Below, piece after piece: positions 7,880 to 17,818 of a stretch of DNA of 64,000 bases (its first letter is position 1; every line of letters begins with the position of its first letter). The stretch is taken from the NCBI GenBank assembly GCA_964623815.1, contig CAZUVR010000006.1:1-64000 (forward strand), given 5' to 3'. The notes under the pieces were generated by a model. The model had not been told where the DNA came from. It ran no database searches and saw nothing but the letters and a program-made list of their open reading frames with translations. This DNA is from Chroococcopsis sp964623815 (GTDB taxonomy: Bacteria > Cyanobacteriota > Cyanobacteriia > Cyanobacteriales > Microcystaceae). A program made the translations under genes and the position numbers.

Positions 7880-10654
7880 ATGACGCTTCCGACCGAATCC
7901 CCTGGTGTTTCTAGTCAAAATATAGATATTAACTGCCTCTGGCACACATTAACGGACTCGAAAGCGCTCGAACTGCTAGATAGCGATGCCGATCGAGGCT
8001 TGAGAGAAGAACAGATAAATCAGAGACGACAAATATTCGGCTTAAACGAACTGAAGGAGACAGGAGGACGTAGCCCTCTAACCATCCTCTGGGAGCAGTT
8101 CACTAATATCATGTTAGTGATGCTGATCGCCGTAGCAATAGTATCGGCGATTCTGGATTTAAAAAAAGGGGATTTCCCGAAAGATGCGCTCGCTATTTTT
8201 ATCATCGTTGTCCTGAACGGTTTACTGGGATATTTACAGGAAAGCCGGGCGGAAAAAGCGCTGGCGGCTCTGAAAAATCTCTCTTCCCCTAAAGTTCGCG
8301 TCATTCGTAATGGGAGTATATTTGAAATTAGCGCCAAAGAATTAGTACCGGGCGATATTATGCTTTTGGAGGCGGGAGTACAGATAGCCGCCGATGGAAG
8401 GCTCCTAGAAGCCCAGAACTTACAGATACGCGAGGCGGCCCTAACCGGGGAGGCGGAAGCGGTGACTAAAAACGCTGGGGCGATACTGGCTGAAGATGCT
8501 CCCTTAGGCGATCGCATTAACCAAGTTTACCAGGGTACTGAAGTAGTACAGGGACGGGGTAAGGTTCTAGTCACGAAGACGGCGATGGATACGGAAATCG
8601 GCAAAATCGCCGCGATGTTACAGTCAGTGGAAAGCGAACCCACTCCTTTACAGCAGAGAATGTCCCAGCTAGGAAATGTATTGGTGAGCGGTTCCTTAGC
8701 CCTAGTGGCTCTAGTGGTTATCGTCGGGGTGATACGTTCCGGGTTCCAATATTTTGAAGAATTATTAGAAGTCTCCCTGAGTATGGCGGTGGCAGTGGTG
8801 CCGGAAGGATTGCCCGCCGTCGTTACCGTAACTCTAGCCATAGGCACTCAGAGAATGGTACGCCGTAACGCCCTAATTAGGAAGTTACCCGCAGTAGAAA
8901 CACTGGGTTCGGTGACTACCATCTGTTCTGATAAAACCGGAACTCTGACTCAAAATAAAATGGTAGTTCAGAAAGTAGAAACCCTTAACTATACTATTGC
9001 GGTTACGGGAGAGGGTTACGCTCCAGTAGGCGAATTCTCCACTCACGAAAGCAATCCCGAATTACAGGCCATCTTACAAGCCTGTGTCCTCTGTAACGAT
9101 GCCATATTGCAGGAAAAAGCGGGAGAGTGGTCGATTCTCGGCGATCCCACCGAGGGGGCATTATTGAGTTTAGCCGGTAAGGGGGGACTGTATAAAGAAA
9201 CTTTAGAGCCGCAAAGCCCCCGTATGGGGGAATTTCCCTTTTCCAGCGAGAGGAAACGGATGTCGGTAATCTGTCAGCGCTCCGATGGCACCGGTTATAT
9301 AATGTTCACCAAGGGCTCGCCCGAACTAATATTAGAACGCTGTAGCCAGATCGAACGGGAAAACACCCCCCTAGCCCTGACGAGAGAGTTAAGAGGCCGG
9401 ATACTGAGTCAAAACGATGAAATGGCAGGTCAGGGTTTGCGGGTATTGGGATTCTCCTATAAATTACTCAAAGAAGTTCCTCCCGCCGATACGGAAGATA
9501 GCGAGGAACAGAATTTAATCTGGTTGGGTCTGGTGGGGATGCTGGACGCACCCCGTAAAGAAGTGAAGGGCGCGGTGGAAAAATGCCGAACCGCCGGTAT
9601 TCGGCCGATCATGATCACTGGAGATCACCAATTGACAGCTCAGGCGATCGCCTACGAATTGGGCATCGCCGAGAAAGGCGACAGAGTTCTCACCGGGAGG
9701 GAATTAGAAAAGCTCAGTCAGGAAGAATTAAAAGAACAGGTAGACGATGTAAGCGTATACGCCCGCGTCTCCCCCGAACATAAGCTGCGAATCGTTCAAG
9801 CTCTACGGGATAATGGTAAATTCGTCGCCATGACTGGAGACGGTGTAAACGATGCCCCAGCCCTCAAGCAAGCCGACATCGGTATCGCTATGGGTATCAC
9901 TGGCACCGATGTTAGTAAAGAAGCCAGTGATATGATCCTCCTCGATGATAACTTCGCCACCATCGTCGCCGCTACTGAAGAAGGGCGGGTAGTATACAGC
10001 AATATCCGCCGTTTCATTAAATATATCCTCGGTAGTAATATAGGTGAGGTTCTGACGATCGCCGCTGCCCCTATCCTAGGATTGGGAGGAGTGCCCCTAT
10101 CACCCCTACAAATTCTCTGGATGAACCTAGTTACTGATGGTTTACCAGCTCTAGCCCTAGCGATGGAGCCTGCCGAACCCAACGTGATGAAACGTCCACC
10201 TTTTAACCCCAATGAAAGTATCTTCGCCCGGGGCTTGGGATGGTACATGGTACGGATTGGTGTCGTCTTCGCCATATTGACGATCATTTTGATGAGCTTC
10301 GCTTACAATTACGTAAGGGGAGAAGGTGCCGGTTTGGGAGATCCTGCCCGTTGGAAAACGATGGTATTCACTACTCTGTGTTTAGCCCAGATGGGCCACG
10401 CCTTAGCGGTACGCTCTCATACTCAATTAACCATACAGATGAATCCTTTTTCCAATCCCTACGTTCTCGGGGCTGTAGGCTTGACCACGATTTTACAACT
10501 ACTGCTAATTTATGTGGAACCGTTAAGGAATTTCTTCAGCACTCATTTGCTTACACCCTTTGAATTAGCCGTTTGTGTAGGGTTTAGCGCTTTGATGTTC
10601 GTCTGGATAGAATTGGAAAAACTATTTATCCGTTGGTTTTTCACTAAGAAGTAA
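7880..10654 (+). CDS. SERCA-like Ca2+-transporting P-type ATPase (PacL family)
   Basis: A 924-residue P2A-type ATPase. The phosphorylated aspartate is D351 in CSDKTGTLTQNKM. The TGEAEAV actuator loop, the KGSPE nucleotide-binding motif and the TGDGVNDAPALKQADIGIAMG hinge are all present. Ca2+-binding residues of SERCA are conserved: PEGLP in M4, SNIGE in M5 and NLVTDGLPA in M6. This favours Ca2+ over Na+/K+ or heavy metals. About ten membrane segments are expected. The Synechococcus PacL is a characterised member. It starts a tandem of transporters, with the next start codon only two nt beyond its stop. Expected to export Ca2+ from the cytoplasm. Confidence 0.9.
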   Translation: MTLPTESPGVSSQNIDINCLWHTLTDSKALELLDSDADRGLREEQINQRRQIFGLNELKETGGRSPLTILWEQFTNIMLVMLIAVAIVSAILDLKKGDFPKDALAIFIIVVLNGLLGYLQESRAEKALAALKNLSSPKVRVIRNGSIFEISAKELVPGDIMLLEAGVQIAADGRLLEAQNLQIREAALTGEAEAVTKNAGAILAEDAPLGDRINQVYQGTEVVQGRGKVLVTKTAMDTEIGKIAAMLQSVESEPTPLQQRMSQLGNVLVSGSLALVALVVIVGVIRSGFQYFEELLEVSLSMAVAVVPEGLPAVVTVTLAIGTQRMVRRNALIRKLPAVETLGSVTTICSDKTGTLTQNKMVVQKVETLNYTIAVTGEGYAPVGEFSTHESNPELQAILQACVLCNDAILQEKAGEWSILGDPTEGALLSLAGKGGLYKETLEPQSPRMGEFPFSSERKRMSVICQRSDGTGYIMFTKGSPELILERCSQIERENTPLALTRELRGRILSQNDEMAGQGLRVLGFSYKLLKEVPPADTEDSEEQNLIWLGLVGMLDAPRKEVKGAVEKCRTAGIRPIMITGDHQLTAQAIAYELGIAEKGDRVLTGRELEKLSQEELKEQVDDVSVYARVSPEHKLRIVQALRDNGKFVAMTGDGVNDAPALKQADIGIAMGITGTDVSKEASDMILLDDNFATIVAATEEGRVVYSNIRRFIKYILGSNIGEVLTIAAAPILGLGGVPLSPLQILWMNLVTDGLPALALAMEPAEPNVMKRPPFNPNESIFARGLGWYMVRIGVVFAILTIILMSFAYNYVRGEGAGLGDPARWKTMVFTTLCLAQMGHALAVRSHTQLTIQMNPFSNPYVLGAVGLTTILQLLLIYVEPLRNFFSTHLLTPFELAVCVGFSALMFVWIELEKLFIRWFFTKK

Positions 10655-10656
10655 TT

Positions 10657-12459
10657 ATGCAGATAGCTTTAACCGTCGGTATCTTAATTCTGGCGTTTGT
10701 GAGTTTCGTCGTCGAGTGGTTGCCCGTAGATTTAACCGCTCTTTCCATCGCCGTAGTGTTAATAGTTGTGGGGCTGGTAACTCCTGAAGAAGGTATATCG
10801 GGCTTCAGTAACTCCGCCACGATCACGGTGATGGCGATGTTTATCCTCAGCGCTGGCATTACCCGTACCGGTGTGATTCAGATTGTCAGAGATTGGTTGG
10901 TAAAGTGGGGGGGCAGAAAACCCTCACAGCAAATCTTGGTGTTGGGGGCGGTGGTGGGCCCCATCAGTGCCTTCATCAATAACACTGCTGTAGTCGCCAT
11001 ATTTTTGCCCATCGTTGAAGATTGGTGTAAGAAACAGAAGATTTCCCCTTCTAAATTGCTCATCCCCCTATCATATTTGACCGTATTAGCAGGGATGATT
11101 ACGGTGGTGGGTACTTCCACCAATATCCTTGCTAGCGGCATCTCTAAGAAATTAGGCTATGGCGAGTTTGCTTTATTTCAATTTACGGCCTTAGGTTCGA
11201 TTACTTTCATCGTCGGGCTGGTTTATCTCGCTTTCGCCGCCCCTAAGTTATTACCCGATAGAAAATCTCCCGAGGGCGAATTTTTATCTGATGAGTACGG
11301 TACTAAGGTCTATCTGAGCGAAGTTGTCATCAGCCCTAGTTCTAGTCTGGTAGGTGAAACCATAACTCAAAGCGAAATTCAAAGAAAATTCGATTTTGAT
11401 GTGCTTGAGTTACTCAGGAATAATGTTCATCTTCCTCAACCTTTAGGTGATAAAGTTATTAAGCCAGGAGATATTTTAATCGTCCGTACCAGTAAGGAAG
11501 ATTTATTAAAAATAAAAGATGAAAGGGGCGTAGAAATATTAGCAGATGTTAAATTTAATCAGTCAGATCAGGAAAATATTTACTCAGCTCTGAATACAGG
11601 GGAAGAAAAGGTAGCCGAGGTATTGGTACTCTCTAATTCTCGTTTAATTGGGACTACTTTAAAAGATTTAAAATTCCGTCAACGCTATAACGTGACGGTT
11701 TTGGCTATTCGTAGAGGGTCAGAATTATTACAGGGAAGATTGGGAAAAATACAACTCAAATTCGGTGATTTATTATTAGTACAGGGTCCTAAACAAAGTT
11801 TTATCGGTTTACAAACTACCCGAGAGCTATTAGTTTTAGAACAGAGAGAGCTGGAAACTCTACGCCGGGATAAGGCTCCGATCGCTTTTCTAATTACCCT
11901 AGCCGTCGTCGTCGTGGCCGCTTTCGATTGGATGCCAATTCTGGTAAGTAGTTTGATAGGTGTTATTTTGATGGTGCTTACCGGTTGTCTCAAACCGGGT
12001 GAGGTTTACGGCTCGGTGCGCTGGGATATTATTTTTCTCCTGGCTGGTTTGATTCCCCTGGGAATAGCTATGGATAAGTCCGGTACTACAGAATGGATGG
12101 CTCAATATTTAGTAGCTGTTGGCGGTCATCTATCGGGTTACTGGATCTTAACTTTTTTCTATATCATCACTACTTTACTCACGGAAATCCTCTCTAATAA
12201 CGCCTCAGTTGTCTTGATGATACCCGTAGCCGTCGAGGTGGCTAAAAGTTTGGGATTGAACCCCTTAGCTTTTATGTTCGCTGTTACCTTCGCGGCTTCT
12301 AATAGTTATTTAACTCCCATTGGTTATCAAACTAATACTATGGTCTACGCTCCTGGCGGTTATAAGTTTTTAGACTTTACCAGAGTCGGCGCACCTTTAA
12401 ATTTAATTCTCACTATTATTACTCCTTTATTGATTTCTTGGCTCTACGGATTGAAATAA
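10657..12459 (+). CDS. SLC13/DASS-type permease with two TrkA-C (RCK_C) domains
   Basis: A 600-residue anion or dicarboxylate permease of the SLC13/CitMHS type. Two membrane halves (about residues 1-190 and 405-600) flank a soluble middle containing two TrkA-C domains (about 215-300 and 300-390; TSKEDLLKI, LGKIQLKFGDLLLVQGPKQ). The membrane part has FINNTAVVAIFLPIV and LSNNASVVLMIPVAVE, the duplicated N-N-T/A transport motifs. Substrate may be sulfate, a dicarboxylate or another anion; sequence alone does not decide. It starts two nt after the Ca2+-ATPase, so the two are almost certainly translated from one mRNA. Confidence 0.87.
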   Translation: MQIALTVGILILAFVSFVVEWLPVDLTALSIAVVLIVVGLVTPEEGISGFSNSATITVMAMFILSAGITRTGVIQIVRDWLVKWGGRKPSQQILVLGAVVGPISAFINNTAVVAIFLPIVEDWCKKQKISPSKLLIPLSYLTVLAGMITVVGTSTNILASGISKKLGYGEFALFQFTALGSITFIVGLVYLAFAAPKLLPDRKSPEGEFLSDEYGTKVYLSEVVISPSSSLVGETITQSEIQRKFDFDVLELLRNNVHLPQPLGDKVIKPGDILIVRTSKEDLLKIKDERGVEILADVKFNQSDQENIYSALNTGEEKVAEVLVLSNSRLIGTTLKDLKFRQRYNVTVLAIRRGSELLQGRLGKIQLKFGDLLLVQGPKQSFIGLQTTRELLVLEQRELETLRRDKAPIAFLITLAVVVVAAFDWMPILVSSLIGVILMVLTGCLKPGEVYGSVRWDIIFLLAGLIPLGIAMDKSGTTEWMAQYLVAVGGHLSGYWILTFFYIITTLLTEILSNNASVVLMIPVAVEVAKSLGLNPLAFMFAVTFAASNSYLTPIGYQTNTMVYAPGGYKFLDFTRVGAPLNLILTIITPLLISWLYGLK

Positions 12460-12560
12460 TCCCTGAAACCAACGAGGTTTAATTATTGAGAAAGTACGAT
12501 CGATACAGCATATTATCCACGAATTCAGTACACTAGCATTATCAAACTAGTTTTGAGTTT

Positions 12561-14684
12561 ATGGATATTATCGCTTTAGTTTTAATACAAATATTAATTA
12601 TTATCGGCTTATCACGGATCATGGGATTGGCTTGCCGTTTTATCGGACAGCCTCTAGTGATCGGAGAAATTATTGCTGGAATAATTTTAGGTCCGTCTTT
12701 ACTCGGGCTAATTTTCCCCTCTTTTTTACCTATTTTATTCCCGCCGAATACCTTACCTCTTTTAAACTTACTTTCTCAAATCGGCTTAATCTTTTTCATG
12801 TTTTTAATAGGATTAGAGCTAAATCCTAAATATCTTAAAGGTAACTTTAATACAGCGATACTTATATCTCACGTTAGTATTATCATCCCCTTTTGTTTGG
12901 GAAGCTTATTAGCTCTGGTTCTCTATCCATTAGTATCTAATAACGAAGTTTCTTTCGCAGCTTTCGCCCTCTTTCTAGGTTCGGCGATGTCGATTACCGC
13001 CTTTCCGGTTCTGGCGAGGATCATAACGGAAAATAATTTACAGAAAACCAAACTCGGGACTTTAGCCCTAACCTGCGCCGCCGTGGACGATGTGACGGCC
13101 TGGTGTTTGTTGGCACTGGCGATCGCAGTCACCCGCACTAATAGCATTACCGACGCTTTCCCGACGCTCGTAGAATCGGTTCTGTATATTATCTTCATGC
13201 TCACCGCCGGGCAGTGGTTATTAAAAAAATTCTTGCAGTATTACCAAAAAAATCAACGTCTCAATCAGTTAGGCTTAACCATAATCTACATGAGTTTGTT
13301 AGTGTCGGCGCTAACCACTCAACTGATCGGCATTCACTATATTTTCGGAGGCTTTCTTCTAGGTGCCGTGATGCCCAAACATCCCGCCTTGGTGAAAGAG
13401 ATTGCCGAAAAAACGGAAGATTTCGTCCTCATCTTCCTGCTACCGATCTTTTTCGCCTATAGTGGTTTAAACACGCAGATCGGTTTACTCAACCGTGTCG
13501 AACTCTGGTTTCTCTGTGCCCTTGTCGTCGTCGTCGCTATCGTAGGCAAATATTTAGGTACTTATATCTCTGCCAGAGTAAGCGGTATCGACCATCGACA
13601 GGCCTCGGCTCTGGGCTGGTTGATGAATACCCGGGGATTGACCGAGTTAATCGTTTTAAATATCGGTTTGAGTTTCGGCGTTATCTCTCCCCTACTCTTT
13701 ACCATGCTGGTGATTATGGCTCTGGTGACGACTTGTATGACCACACCCTTATTAGAGTGGATATATCCTAAACGGGATATACGCTTGACTCAGACCGAAG
13801 CCGATCTAGCTGCCCCCGAAAGGCAAAAAAATCAATACAGTATTTTAGTACCCGTCGCCGATCCCACCGCTCAAGTCAATCTCTTACAATTAGCCCTGGA
13901 AATTGCCGGGGATTCTTCCTCCTCCGTATATCCCCTCTGTTTGCTCGACCCCGAGGGCGATTATTTATTTAAAGATACTCCTCCAGAGGCCGATAGGGCG
14001 ATCAACGAGAGACACAATAGCTTGATGGCGATCGTTAATACCCTCGAACCCGTCCACCTAAGAAATATTGTCTATCCCCTGATCCGGATCGCGCCGGATG
14101 TGGCGAAGGAAACCGCCCGTATTGCCTCGACAGACAGAGCAGATCTGGTCTTGGTGGGTTGGCACCGGCCCGCATTGAGCGATAACCGCCTCGGCGGCAG
14201 GGTGGGAAAAATCCTCAATACTTCTCCCGTCGATGTAGCGGTTTTTATCGATAAGCAACCCGTAAAACTCGACTCTATCCTGGTGGCTTATTCCGAAAAT
14301 CATCACGATGATCTCGGCTTATCTCTAGCCCTGCGTCTACTCTTACACAAACCCCAGAGACGGGTCAAAGTTTTACGTTTCCACAAGGTCAATGCCGATG
14401 ACTACAATATAAGTCACGAGTTTAAAAATACGATCGCCCTGCTCCCCTCCGCACTTCAATCACGCATTGAAATAATCCCTCTCACCTCTGACGAACCCGT
14501 AGAGAAAGTGATTGTCGCCTCTCAAGATGTAGACTTAACCATCGCCGGGACGAGTCGAACTTGGGGGATCGAAAGACAAACTCTCGGTTTCTACACCGAT
14601 AAACTCGCTCAAGAGTGTCATTCTTCTCTACTCATCACCCGTCGTTATTCCTCCGTCAGCAGCCACATCCAATCTCTCTTATGA
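12561..14684 (+). CDS. CPA2-family cation:proton antiporter with UspA-like tail
   Basis: A 707-residue protein. Residues about 1-400 form a Na+/H+ exchanger domain with some 12 helices, including the AVDDVTAWCLLALAIA segment that carries the paired aspartates of electrogenic CPA2 antiporters. Residues about 415-700 are soluble with UspA-like folds (YSILVPVADPTAQVNLL, DSILVAYSENHHDDLGLSLA). Probably exports Na+ or K+ in exchange for H+; cyanobacterial NhaS proteins are relatives. It lies 101 nt after the SLC13 gene, and its stop overlaps the next gene by ATGA. Confidence 0.88.
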   Translation: MDIIALVLIQILIIIGLSRIMGLACRFIGQPLVIGEIIAGIILGPSLLGLIFPSFLPILFPPNTLPLLNLLSQIGLIFFMFLIGLELNPKYLKGNFNTAILISHVSIIIPFCLGSLLALVLYPLVSNNEVSFAAFALFLGSAMSITAFPVLARIITENNLQKTKLGTLALTCAAVDDVTAWCLLALAIAVTRTNSITDAFPTLVESVLYIIFMLTAGQWLLKKFLQYYQKNQRLNQLGLTIIYMSLLVSALTTQLIGIHYIFGGFLLGAVMPKHPALVKEIAEKTEDFVLIFLLPIFFAYSGLNTQIGLLNRVELWFLCALVVVVAIVGKYLGTYISARVSGIDHRQASALGWLMNTRGLTELIVLNIGLSFGVISPLLFTMLVIMALVTTCMTTPLLEWIYPKRDIRLTQTEADLAAPERQKNQYSILVPVADPTAQVNLLQLALEIAGDSSSSVYPLCLLDPEGDYLFKDTPPEADRAINERHNSLMAIVNTLEPVHLRNIVYPLIRIAPDVAKETARIASTDRADLVLVGWHRPALSDNRLGGRVGKILNTSPVDVAVFIDKQPVKLDSILVAYSENHHDDLGLSLALRLLLHKPQRRVKVLRFHKVNADDYNISHEFKNTIALLPSALQSRIEIIPLTSDEPVEKVIVASQDVDLTIAGTSRTWGIERQTLGFYTDKLAQECHSSLLITRRYSSVSSHIQSLL

Positions 14685-15121
14685 AAACAATTATTAAATA
14701 TCGCTACGTCCTTTTCTATTGCTTCAGTATCGCCTTCGTCATCATTCTGTTTAATATCGTCACCGATTACGGCCAGAACCATCTACGAGCGGCTCAGTCC
14801 GTAGGGGGTACATACATAGTTGTGTCCGACCGGGTGCCCGGCTGTTTTCAGGGATCTCCTCTGATATTAAACCTGGAACAATCCGGGATATATCTAGCCG
14901 GGAACCTTTCCGATAAAACTGTCCCAGTGTCTTTAAACGGTAATATACGCGATAATAATATAGTGTTAAATTCTATGCGCCCCTGTAATTTAACTCTTAC
15001 AGCCAGCTTTGATAAACAAGGGATAGAGGGCTATTTAAAAGATGATAGCTCTGGCTTAACCATTCCCGTAAATTTGAAAAAACAAGCCGAGACGGGTAAT
15101 TTGCCCCCCATTGGACACTGA
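14681..15121 (+). CDS. Small membrane-anchored or secreted protein of the transporter operon
   Basis: Not recognised. The start chosen is the ATG at 14681 inside the ATGA overlap with the antiporter stop, implying translational coupling; a longer upstream frame would overlap the antiporter by 70 nt. The 146-residue product has a basic N-terminus and one hydrophobic helix (residues about 9-26, VLFYCFSIAFVIILFNIV). A soluble beta-rich domain follows with two cysteines (PGCFQGSP, MRPCNLTL) that could form an extracytoplasmic disulfide. Coupling to the antiporter suggests an accessory role; this is inference. Confidence 0.75.
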   Translation: MKTIIKYRYVLFYCFSIAFVIILFNIVTDYGQNHLRAAQSVGGTYIVVSDRVPGCFQGSPLILNLEQSGIYLAGNLSDKTVPVSLNGNIRDNNIVLNSMRPCNLTLTASFDKQGIEGYLKDDSSGLTIPVNLKKQAETGNLPPIGH

Positions 15122-15125
15122 ACGG

Positions 15126-16319
15126 TTAAACCGGCGGGTTTTGTTGAGTTAATAATTGTCCGAATTCTTCGACGGAAAGGGGCGGACTGAATAAGTAACC
15201 CTGCATTTCTTCACAACCACACTCGACTAAAAAATCTCTTTCTTCTGGGGTTTCTACTCCTTCCGCGATCACTCTTAAATTGAGCTGGTTCGCCATTGTA
15301 ACGATCGCTTGACCGATCGCCGCATTTTTACTATTGAGGTGGATATTCTTGACGAAACTATGATCTATTTTTAGGGTGTTAAAAGGGAATTTGTTTAAAT
15401 ATCCGAGGGAAGCATAGCCGGTGCCGAAATCATCGATAGCGATTTTAATGCCCAATTCACTCAATTTTTTTAAACGCTTGCCAGTTATAGCGGGATTTTC
15501 GATCAATATACCTTCGGTTAACTCTAGTTCCAATTGCTCGGGGGAGATGCCGGTGTTAGTGATAATCTCTTCGATCGAGGCGCACAGATCCCGATGGATG
15601 AACTGACGCGGAGACACATTCACTGCCACCCTGAGCCTCGGTAATCCTTGCTCCTGCCAAATCTTTAACTGTTGGCAGGCTTTATTCATCACCCATTCAC
15701 CCAAAATTTTAATTAACCCAGTATCCTCCGCTAAAGGGATGAATTGATTGGGCGGAATATTTCCCCATTCTGGATGATACCAACGCAATAAAGCTTCCGC
15801 ACCTATTATCAGCCCCATCTTTATATTGACCTGCGGTTGATAGTAAACTTGTAGCTGGTTCTTGATTATCGCCTGACGTAAATCTGCCTCTATCTGGATC
15901 TTGGTCTCTAGCAACTTTTCATTTTTATTGACTAAGGCTAGGGCGATCGATTTTCTCAGTCTGGCGGCGATCGCCCTAAGCAAATCGTCCTCGTCGAAAG
16001 GCTTCACCAAATAATCATCGGCCCCTAAATTCATACCCTGACGGATATTGGAAGGTGTGGCCTTAGCCGTTAAAAAAATAAAGGGAATTCTCCTGGTAAC
16101 TCCGTACTGTTGTAACTTGTGTAGAACTTGATAGCCATCCATCTGCGGCATCATCACATCGCAGAGGATCAAGTCGGGTAAAGTGTACAGCGCTAACTTC
16201 ACCCCATCTTTTCCATTGCCCGCCTCTAAGACTTCATAGCCTTCGGAACTCAGAATATCTTTGATGAGCATCCTGATAGAGACTTCATCCTCTATCACCA
16301 GAATCCTAGCGATAGTCAT
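15126..16319 (-). CDS. Response regulator with EAL c-di-GMP phosphodiesterase domain
   Basis: A 397-residue receiver-EAL protein. The receiver (about residues 1-120) has the acidic pocket ED (VIEDEVS), the phosphorylation site in LILCDVMMPQMDG and the LTAK/ADDYLVKPF elements. The EAL domain (about 145-390) has the active motif GAEALLRW, the NVSPRQF, LELTEG and IAIDDFGTGYASL segments, and IAEGVET, so c-di-GMP hydrolysis is expected. No kinase gene is adjacent. It converges with the transporter operon with four nt between stops. Confidence 0.92.
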   Translation of the reverse strand: MTIARILVIEDEVSIRMLIKDILSSEGYEVLEAGNGKDGVKLALYTLPDLILCDVMMPQMDGYQVLHKLQQYGVTRRIPFIFLTAKATPSNIRQGMNLGADDYLVKPFDEDDLLRAIAARLRKSIALALVNKNEKLLETKIQIEADLRQAIIKNQLQVYYQPQVNIKMGLIIGAEALLRWYHPEWGNIPPNQFIPLAEDTGLIKILGEWVMNKACQQLKIWQEQGLPRLRVAVNVSPRQFIHRDLCASIEEIITNTGISPEQLELELTEGILIENPAITGKRLKKLSELGIKIAIDDFGTGYASLGYLNKFPFNTLKIDHSFVKNIHLNSKNAAIGQAIVTMANQLNLRVIAEGVETPEERDFLVECGCEEMQGYLFSPPLSVEEFGQLLTQQNPPV

Positions 16320-16401
16320 AGTTATATGGTCTTATTAAATACATAGGTTTCTTCACTCTTTCTCCTTTCGTTTATAACAAATTCTTGAGTTGCCAGAATA
16401 A

Positions 16402-16959
16402 CTAACCGTTTATTTCCATTAATCCTGAAGGTGGATCTATCTCGATACGACCAGCCTCTAGATTGACAACAGGGACGATTTCTTTTACAAAAGGCACAAG
16501 AGCGGTTTTACTTTTCTTTCCCTCCGTCTCTTCGTTTGCCGAGTTTAATCGCACTTCTAAAACATCGTTACCAGCCCAATAAATATTTGTTACAACCCCT
16601 AACTTTTCACCCGTTAACTGATGATAAACTTCTAGCCCAACGAGATCATCTACGTGATATTCATCTTTTTTTAGTCGAGGTCGATCGTTTTTATCGACTA
16701 GCAACTTACAACCCTTCAAAGCTTCTGCTGACTCCCTGGTTGTTATACCCTCGATGCTGACCACATAAATATTTTTTCCTGGAATATAACGCCCCGAAAT
16801 TAGTTCTATCTCCTTAATAGTGTCATTGGTAGAAGACTTAAGCCAACGTTTCCCCGGTTTTTCAAAACGTTCTGGAAAATCGGATTCAGATAAGACTCTC
16901 ACCTGCCCTTGTAGTCCTTGAGCAGCTACTATCGTCCCTATTTCTAATAGATCATCCAT
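16402..16959 (-). CDS. rimM: Ribosome maturation factor RimM
   Basis: RimM helps assemble the 30S head and binds uS19. The 185-residue protein has the N-terminal RimM domain (LEIGTIVAAQGLQGQVRVLSE) and the PRC-barrel (about residues 95-180; DDLVGLEVYHQLTGEKLGVV, ALVPFVKEIVPVVNLEAGRI). It is divergent from the Tab2-like gene across 55 nt and lies apart from the usual rpsP/trmD genes, as commonly seen in cyanobacteria. Confidence 0.93.
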   Translation of the reverse strand: MDDLLEIGTIVAAQGLQGQVRVLSESDFPERFEKPGKRWLKSSTNDTIKEIELISGRYIPGKNIYVVSIEGITTRESAEALKGCKLLVDKNDRPRLKKDEYHVDDLVGLEVYHQLTGEKLGVVTNIYWAGNDVLEVRLNSANEETEGKKSKTALVPFVKEIVPVVNLEAGRIEIDPPSGLMEING

Positions 16960-17014
16960 ATAAGACTCTATTTTTGCTATTCTGGTTTAAGTATATAGTA
17001 TTTACTCGAAATAA

Positions 17015-17818
17015 ATGACGGTTTGGCAAGCAGATTTATATAAATTAGCTATTAATGACGGAGATGGCAAAATTTGGTATTTTGTGATTTGTGACGGTGA
17101 GGGCAATCTTATCCACAAAACTCAATGTTTACAATCAGAAGTTAATAGCGATTGGCTAACCGAGCAGATAAAAATAGCATCTCAAAAATCTCCAGTTAGT
17201 GTAATTTTAATTTTCCGTCCTCAAGTTCTAAATTTGTTTCAAACCGCTGCCCGGTCGTTGAACATCTTTATTGAAGCCACGCGCCACACCGATGCTATAA
17301 AAAAATATATTTTGGGGGAAGGTTTGAGCATATCTTTAGAGAAAGCACCTCCTCAACCAGCTCCGGAAAATCTTTGGGGCGACAACTGGCGCTTAGCCTC
17401 GTTCAAAGCTGGGGATTTAGTCGAATTCTGGCGAGAACGCCCCACACCCATAATATCTCTCCCCCCAGGTTTCGAGCCACTGTCTTTAGGCCTATCTTCG
17501 GCTCAAATGATCCCAGGATTGGTCATATATGGGGGGAGGAAATCTTACAAGCTTGCTCAATGGATAGACTCGGTTCAACCAGTCTGTCTTGATTATATCG
17601 CCAACGAACCGGGAGTTTCGGGCGGGGTGATTTTAGAATCCGGTTTGGTGGATAGATGGGTTTTACTGACTTTTGAAGATGCGGATATGGCCAGGGCTAT
17701 GGAAAATTATGAAATTCGTAAGCGGGATTGTCGGGGATTACACTTTCTTTTAATTCAACCCGACGACTCCAACGTAACTTTTACGGCCTTCTGGTTATTG
17801 AAAAATCCACAATCCTAA
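17015..17818 (+). CDS. Tab2/Atab2-family RNA-binding protein
   Basis: A 267-residue member of the Tab2/Atab2 family, found only in oxygenic phototrophs. Chloroplast Tab2 binds the psaB 5' leader and is needed for photosystem I translation; the cyanobacterial role is less defined. Family features are the opening WQADLYKLAINDGDGKIWYF, the NSDWLTEQI and IFRPQVLNLFQTAA blocks, FIEATRHTDAIKKYI, and the C-terminal ESGLVDRWVLLTFEDADMA followed by GLHFLLIQPD. Its 3' end overlaps the convergent CPBP gene by 24 nt. Confidence 0.9.
   Translation: MTVWQADLYKLAINDGDGKIWYFVICDGEGNLIHKTQCLQSEVNSDWLTEQIKIASQKSPVSVILIFRPQVLNLFQTAARSLNIFIEATRHTDAIKKYILGEGLSISLEKAPPQPAPENLWGDNWRLASFKAGDLVEFWRERPTPIISLPPGFEPLSLGLSSAQMIPGLVIYGGRKSYKLAQWIDSVQPVCLDYIANEPGVSGGVILESGLVDRWVLLTFEDADMARAMENYEIRKRDCRGLHFLLIQPDDSNVTFTAFWLLKNPQS

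Noticed and set aside
14615..14680. Upstream extension of the small transporter-operon protein
   Set aside because: It lies inside the antiporter gene, while ATG 14681 forms the usual ATGA overlap.
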